Origin: CAYUYM01 sp964449305
GTDB taxonomy: Bacteria > Bacteroidota > Ignavibacteria > SZUA-365 > CAYQST01
DNA: 10,594 bases
NCBI GenBank assembly: GCA_964449305.1
Contig: CAYUYM010000124.1
Span: 1 to 10,594 of the forward strand
Direction: 5' to 3'
Both the position numbers and the translations under genes were made by a program. Positions 7,512 through 10,594 of the stretch are shown in pieces; position 1 is the stretch's first letter; every line of letters begins with the position of its first letter. The notes under the pieces were generated by a model. The model saw nothing but the letters and a program-made list of their open reading frames with translations. It had not been told where the DNA came from and made no database searches.

Positions 7512-8339
7512 ATGAACGATCGCAGGATTCACCGGTTGGCTGCCATGGTGTTCGTCGCCATGGTCGGCATTGGCAGCCTTCATGCCCAGGAGCGCAAGGC
7601 GGCCGAGGAATTTCCCATGACGGTGCAGATGCAGCTCACCGCACCCAACGTGGCCGCGTCTCGGGATTTCCTGCTTTCCCTTGGGTTCACCCTGCTCGAA
7701 GAGGGTGGGACGCCGGATCCATGGGCCCTGCTCACCGACGGCACCATCGAATACCATGTGGCGCAGGGAAAGCGTCCAGGCATCGTCCTGGGGCTGGGAG
7801 CCGACCGCATCAATCTCTTCATCAACCGTGCACTACGCAAGGGCGTCAAGTTCCACCAGACTTATCAGGTGGATGAGGAGATCCAGGATGCGAAATGCCG
7901 CGATCCCTACGACTTCGTTCTCCTCTATTTCAGGCGTGTGATCGACGAGACCACGCCGCGCAAGACGCCGACCATCTCCCACATCGGGAGCCTCACGGAG
8001 CTGCGCATCCCGGCAACGGATGTGGACACAGCCCTGAAATTCTATGCACGCCTCGGCTACAGCGAGATCGAACGCACGGATGAGAAATATGAGACCGCGA
8101 CCATCATGGTCTCCGGGCTCCGGGTCACGTTCACAGAGAACCCGGCGCACATGCGCCCTGCGATGATCTTCGATGCAAAGAACTACGCGGAACGGCTTGA
8201 GCAGATGAAGGGGCTTGGTGTTGAAATGGAGACGCTGGTCACAGACGAGGAGGAGACGCCCGGGGAGACATCGGTGGTGAATCCCGACGGCCTGTCCATC
8301 ATTGTCCGGCGCAAGCCCGCCACGAAATCCGACGACTGA
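7512..8339 (+). CDS. Exported two-module VOC (glyoxalase-fold) protein
   Basis: This 275-residue protein begins with an apparent signal peptide: basic RRIHR, a hydrophobic stretch to residue 22, and predicted cleavage after LHA (A25). Two glyoxalase/VOC-type modules follow. Module 1 covers about 36-145 (MQLTAPNVAASRDFLLSLGF, later DPYDFVLLYF). Module 2 covers about 157-268 (TELRIPATDVDTALKFYARL to NPDGLSIIVRR). Each has the pattern of a family that binds a metal or small molecule at a cleft between modules. I cannot assign a metal-ligand set or a substrate, so glyoxalase I activity should not be assumed. No lipobox Cys is present, which suggests a soluble periplasmic protein. A strong AAGGAG site (7501-7506) lies 5 nt before the ATG. 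The gene starts 49 nt after DUF2723, probably in the same unit, and ends 6 nt from the convergent DUF4835 gene. Confidence 0.8.
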   Translation: MNDRRIHRLAAMVFVAMVGIGSLHAQERKAAEEFPMTVQMQLTAPNVAASRDFLLSLGFTLLEEGGTPDPWALLTDGTIEYHVAQGKRPGIVLGLGADRINLFINRALRKGVKFHQTYQVDEEIQDAKCRDPYDFVLLYFRRVIDETTPRKTPTISHIGSLTELRIPATDVDTALKFYARLGYSEIERTDEKYETATIMVSGLRVTFTENPAHMRPAMIFDAKNYAERLEQMKGLGVEMETLVTDEEETPGETSVVNPDGLSIIVRRKPATKSDD

Positions 8340-8345
8340 TTCAGA

Positions 8346-9266
8346 TCAGAAACTGCACTTGCGATAGGCCTCCTGCCTGGCGGGATCGGCCTGGGAAAGC
8401 TGTTGCATCACCTGGGCTTTCTTTGGATAGTCATCGAGCAGCGTGCAGAACTCATTGGCCTTCGTCTCGAGCCAGAGATTGACGAGCAGCGAGCGGTTGG
8501 AGCGTTGCTGCACCTCGCTGATGAGCTCAAGCGCCTTGGCCACGGCGTTCTGTGCATCGCTGTGCTCGGCCTTGATGAAGTCGATGCCCTCGTAATAGTA
8601 CCAGTACAGGGCCTCACGGAACCCGTCGTACTGGGCGTTGAGGATCTCGGAGATGTAGTTCATGCGACTGTACTGCCCGCTGTTGCCCTGCCATTCCGTG
8701 CCCCGCTTGTCGGCGACGGATTTCTGCGTGATGGTCAGGGCCTTCTGGTAGTAGGGTGAACCCTGCAGCTTTTCGTAGCTGTCGAAATCCATGCCGATGA
8801 CGACATACATGTAGAAATCAAGGAAGCTGGCGATCTCGTTGAAGGAGAAGTCGTCGTGGAGGAAGGGGGTGCCCTTGACGTAGGTGAAGGTCCACCGTGG
8901 GTCCATGATGCGCAGGAGGAGGGAGGCGGCCTGGGTCGGCATGTCGTTCTCCCAGATCCGCCGCTGCGAGGCAATGACCACCTGGGCGGTGAATTCCCCC
9001 TGATCGGTGCCCGAAACGAAGTTGATGCTCATGGTGACGGGGATTCTGTCGTTGCGGTAGTCGATGTTGGTCCATCGATGCTGATTCACGTAGCCGAGGA
9101 TCTTCGACTTGAAATCCTGTGCGCTTTCCTTCTGCTCCTCAAGGTAGTTTCGCTGGGCGAGTGTGAGGTTGTCCATGGTGACCTCCACGGTGAGGTCGAT
9201 CTCCTGGGCATGGAGAGGGAGCAGAAGGAGAAGGGTGAGGGGGAGGATTTTTCGGAAAACGTGCAT
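8346..9266 (-). CDS. porD: DUF4835 family protein, PorD-like T9SS-associated protein
   Basis: This 306-residue protein has a signal peptide (RK, then a Leu-rich core, cleavage after LHA at A20). The rest fits the DUF4835 family: an N-terminal beta region with a conserved WT (HRWTNIDYRNDRI), QVVIASQRRIWENDMPT, then FNEIASFLDFYMYVVIGMDF and DSYEKLQGSPYYQKA, and REALYWYYYEGIDF near residue 220. Members of this family are annotated as the T9SS protein PorD in Bacteroidota and reside in the periplasm or envelope; the molecular role is poorly defined. Length is near the family's usual ~300. The gene runs convergent to the VOC gene and divergent from the barrel gene. No Shine-Dalgarno is visible before its ATG, and the sequence directly upstream is AT-rich (TAATAT). 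Family membership is well supported; the symbol is less certain. Confidence 0.82.
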   Translation of the reverse strand: MHVFRKILPLTLLLLLPLHAQEIDLTVEVTMDNLTLAQRNYLEEQKESAQDFKSKILGYVNQHRWTNIDYRNDRIPVTMSINFVSGTDQGEFTAQVVIASQRRIWENDMPTQAASLLLRIMDPRWTFTYVKGTPFLHDDFSFNEIASFLDFYMYVVIGMDFDSYEKLQGSPYYQKALTITQKSVADKRGTEWQGNSGQYSRMNYISEILNAQYDGFREALYWYYYEGIDFIKAEHSDAQNAVAKALELISEVQQRSNRSLLVNLWLETKANEFCTLLDDYPKKAQVMQQLSQADPARQEAYRKCSF

Positions 9267-9298
9267 ATATTACGCTGTCACAATTGGTCGGACATACG
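9267..9298. promoter_or_regulatory. Short divergent control region between porD-like and barrel genes
   Basis: Only 32 nt separate the two start codons, so promoters must reach into the coding ends. On the + strand, TATATT (9266-9271) resembles a -10 box 27 nt before the barrel ATG, but no -35 or -33 partner is seen. On the - strand, TTG (9330-9328), 20 nt, then TATCTTCA (9307-9300) resembles the Bacteroidota promoter, with four of six fixed -7 bases. It would give a leader of about 30 nt for the porD-like gene. Both matches are weak. The TATATTA patch stands out in GC-rich surroundings. Confidence 0.3.
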
Positions 9299-10153
9299 AT
9301 GAAGATAGCGAAATCGCCCTCGCACGGCAAGGCAAGGTCGTGGTATATCCCCGTGCTCCTTGGCGTGATGCTTGTGCCTTGTGCGCAGGCCCAGCTCATA
9401 CGCGCCGGCGCGCAGGCCGCCGCACTCGGAGGTGGCAGCACAGTGCTCACCGGTCTCTGGGCTGCATTCTCGAACCCCGCCCTGTGCCGCGGTATGACGC
9501 GGCAGGTGGGTGCGGCGTGGACTCCTGCACCGTTCGGCCTCACGGAGCTTTCCACGGCAGCCTTCGTTGCTGGCATGGACGCCCGGTTTGCGTTCGTCAC
9601 CGTGTCAGGGCGACGCGAGGGATCCGGCCTTTTCCATCGGGACCGGCTTGCCTGCACCTGCGCCAATCCCGGAGACGGGCCGGTGCTCTTCGGCGCCTCA
9701 GCGGCGTGGACTGTCACGAGCATCCAGGGGTATGGAAGCGACGGGGCACTGTGTCTCGATGCCGGTGTCGCCGTGCAGTTGTCGCAGGCTGTCCTGGTGG
9801 CCGCGTCGGTGCAGCAGGTGAACCAGCCCTGGCTGGGACCCCGTGGCTACGAACGCATTCCCATGACCATCGCGGCAGGTGTTGCATGGCAGCTGGATGG
9901 CGCCCTGCGTTTGGTGGCTGATGTGCAGAAGGAGGTCCGGCACGATGCCACCGTACGTGCCGGAGTGGAATACCGGCCCTTTTCTGTTCTGGCGCTGCGC
10001 CTTGGTACGTCCACCGATCCAGCCCTGGTGGGGGGAGGCGTTGGAGTGTCCCATGGAGGATTTTCGGCGGATTTTGGGTATCTTGTTCATCCTGATCTTG
10101 GAGGGACCTACAGCCTCTCGATCGATGTGTTTCTGGAACAAGCCGGTCTTTGA
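9299..10153 (+). CDS. PorV/PorQ-like outer-membrane beta-barrel protein
   Basis: This 284-residue protein has a signal peptide (basic n-region KSPSHGKAR, hydrophobic core 15-27, cleavage after AQA at A31). The mature N-terminus RAGAQAAALGGGSTVLTG with following AAFSNPAL is the pattern seen in PorV/PorQ and UPF0164-type barrels (a GA-rich turn then NPA). The rest alternates hydrophobic and polar residues as membrane strands do, and ends in a typical barrel strand (YSLSIDVFLEQAGL). In T9SS, PorV carries substrates to the attachment complex and PorQ is its relative, so a T9SS role is plausible but not shown. ATG 9299 is preferred because it places a normal signal peptide; TTG 9284 would only add five residues. 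No Shine-Dalgarno is visible. Four Cys (63, 119, 121, 152) in the mature part are unusual for a barrel. The stop is 1 nt before the sixA start. Confidence 0.7.
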   Translation: MKIAKSPSHGKARSWYIPVLLGVMLVPCAQAQLIRAGAQAAALGGGSTVLTGLWAAFSNPALCRGMTRQVGAAWTPAPFGLTELSTAAFVAGMDARFAFVTVSGRREGSGLFHRDRLACTCANPGDGPVLFGASAAWTVTSIQGYGSDGALCLDAGVAVQLSQAVLVAASVQQVNQPWLGPRGYERIPMTIAAGVAWQLDGALRLVADVQKEVRHDATVRAGVEYRPFSVLALRLGTSTDPALVGGGVGVSHGGFSADFGYLVHPDLGGTYSLSIDVFLEQAGL

Positions 10154-10154
10154 C

Positions 10155-10594
10155 GTGAAACTCTATCTCATGCGCCATGGCAATGCCGAACATCGACCCG
10201 CACAGGGAGGAGGGGATGCCGCCCGCGCCCTGAGCGATCTCGGGCGGGCTGAGGCCGGCATCATGGCGGGCCATCTCGCCGCCCGCGGCTTCGTGCCCCC
10301 GGTGGTCCACGCCTCGCCCATCCTGCGAGCGCAACAGACGGCGGACCTCGTCGCCGACATTCTGACACCGGGGACGGCCGTCGTCACACTGGATGAGCTG
10401 AGCACCCGTGCATCGGCCGTCGATCTGCTGGGGGCCATCGCGCGCATGGCCGACGGCACCGACCTGTTCCTCGTCGGGCACGAACCGACGATGAGCATGG
10501 CCACATCGATCCTCGTTTCCGGAGGGGAGCGCGCGCATCTCGCCTATCCCACGGCCACCATCGCCTGCATCGAGCTGTCTCGCATCGAGGGCAG
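10155..10594 (+). CDS. sixA: SixA-type phosphohistidine phosphatase (3' partial)
   Basis: 146 codons are visible before the window ends. The start is the GTG at 10155, because reading it as Met gives MKLYLMRHGNA, the usual SixA N-terminus with the catalytic RHG motif (H8). Further histidine-phosphatase landmarks are ALSDLGRAEA, ASPILRAQQTA and the second catalytic His in VGHEPTMS (H109). By family knowledge SixA removes phosphate from phosphohistidine in signalling or phosphotransfer-system proteins in the cytoplasm. At about 146 visible residues it is nearly complete if of E. coli size (161). The GTG lies 1 nt after the barrel stop with no clear ribosome site, so it is probably translated by coupling to the barrel gene. 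An in-frame ATG at 10125 is possible but would add an atypical ten-residue extension. Confidence 0.88.
   Translation, partial: MKLYLMRHGNAEHRPAQGGGDAARALSDLGRAEAGIMAGHLAARGFVPPVVHASPILRAQQTADLVADILTPGTAVVTLDELSTRASAVDLLGAIARMADGTDLFLVGHEPTMSMATSILVSGGERAHLAYPTATIACIELSRIEG

Noticed and set aside
7498..7515. Five-codon frame (MKERT) whose TGA overlaps the VOC start as ATGA
   Set aside because: It consists mainly of the Shine-Dalgarno sequence read in frame and has no ribosome site of its own; most likely chance.
8336..8349. Inverted repeat CTGAT-TCAG-ATCAG holding both convergent stop codons
   Set aside because: The stem is only 5 bp, is AT-containing and has no U tract. Pairing of TGA with its complement at convergent stops is expected by chance.
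8856..9302. 148-residue + strand frame antisense to the porD-like gene
   Set aside because: The minus-strand protein matches DUF4835 throughout; this frame has shadow composition and ends in the divergent gap.

Overview
The window is a GC-rich stretch of a chromosome. It most likely comes from the Bacteroidota/Chlorobi side of bacteria, such as Ignavibacteria or Kapabacteria. Three things point there: a secreted protein ending in a type IX secretion (T9SS) sorting domain with the FPNPFNPSTKI signature, a DUF4835/PorD-family protein, and a PorV/PorQ-like outer-membrane barrel. The lineage is an inference from protein families and not a measured placement.

Layout. At 2-1366 (+) lies the 3' part of a large secreted surface protein. 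It carries a beta-sandwich module, two dockerin-type calcium loops and a T9SS C-terminal domain. It ends at a strong GC-rich hairpin (1407-1435). A Bacteroidota-style promoter candidate (1436-1467) and a leader hairpin follow directly. From 1529 to 8339 five genes run on the + strand and probably form one transcription unit. They are aspS (aspartyl-tRNA synthetase), hutI (imidazolonepropionase, overlapping aspS by 8 nt), an ABC-2-type ATPase, a DUF2723 membrane protein that overlaps the ATPase stop as ATGA, and a secreted two-module VOC/glyoxalase-fold protein. At 8346-9266 (-) is the DUF4835/PorD-like gene, convergent with the VOC gene (6-nt gap). It is divergent from a PorV/PorQ-like barrel at 9299-10153 (+), with 32 nt between the two start codons. 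A SixA-type histidine phosphatase begins at 10155 on a GTG and runs off the window.

How the genes relate. Three of the eight genes belong, or plausibly belong, to T9SS or the outer envelope: the cargo, the PorD-like protein and the barrel. The DUF2723 protein is a GT-C-fold membrane protein related to the protein O-mannosyltransferase TMEM260, so it may glycosylate exported proteins. Its tight coupling to an ABC-2 ATPase that has no permease in the window is the most unusual arrangement here. aspS, hutI and sixA are housekeeping or metabolic genes. No other histidine-degradation gene is visible.

Overall this is mostly an ordinary chromosomal region with several small oddities. I see no mobile element, CRISPR array, tRNA or rRNA, and no clearly new multi-gene system. 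The longest non-coding stretch is 1367-1528 (162 nt).
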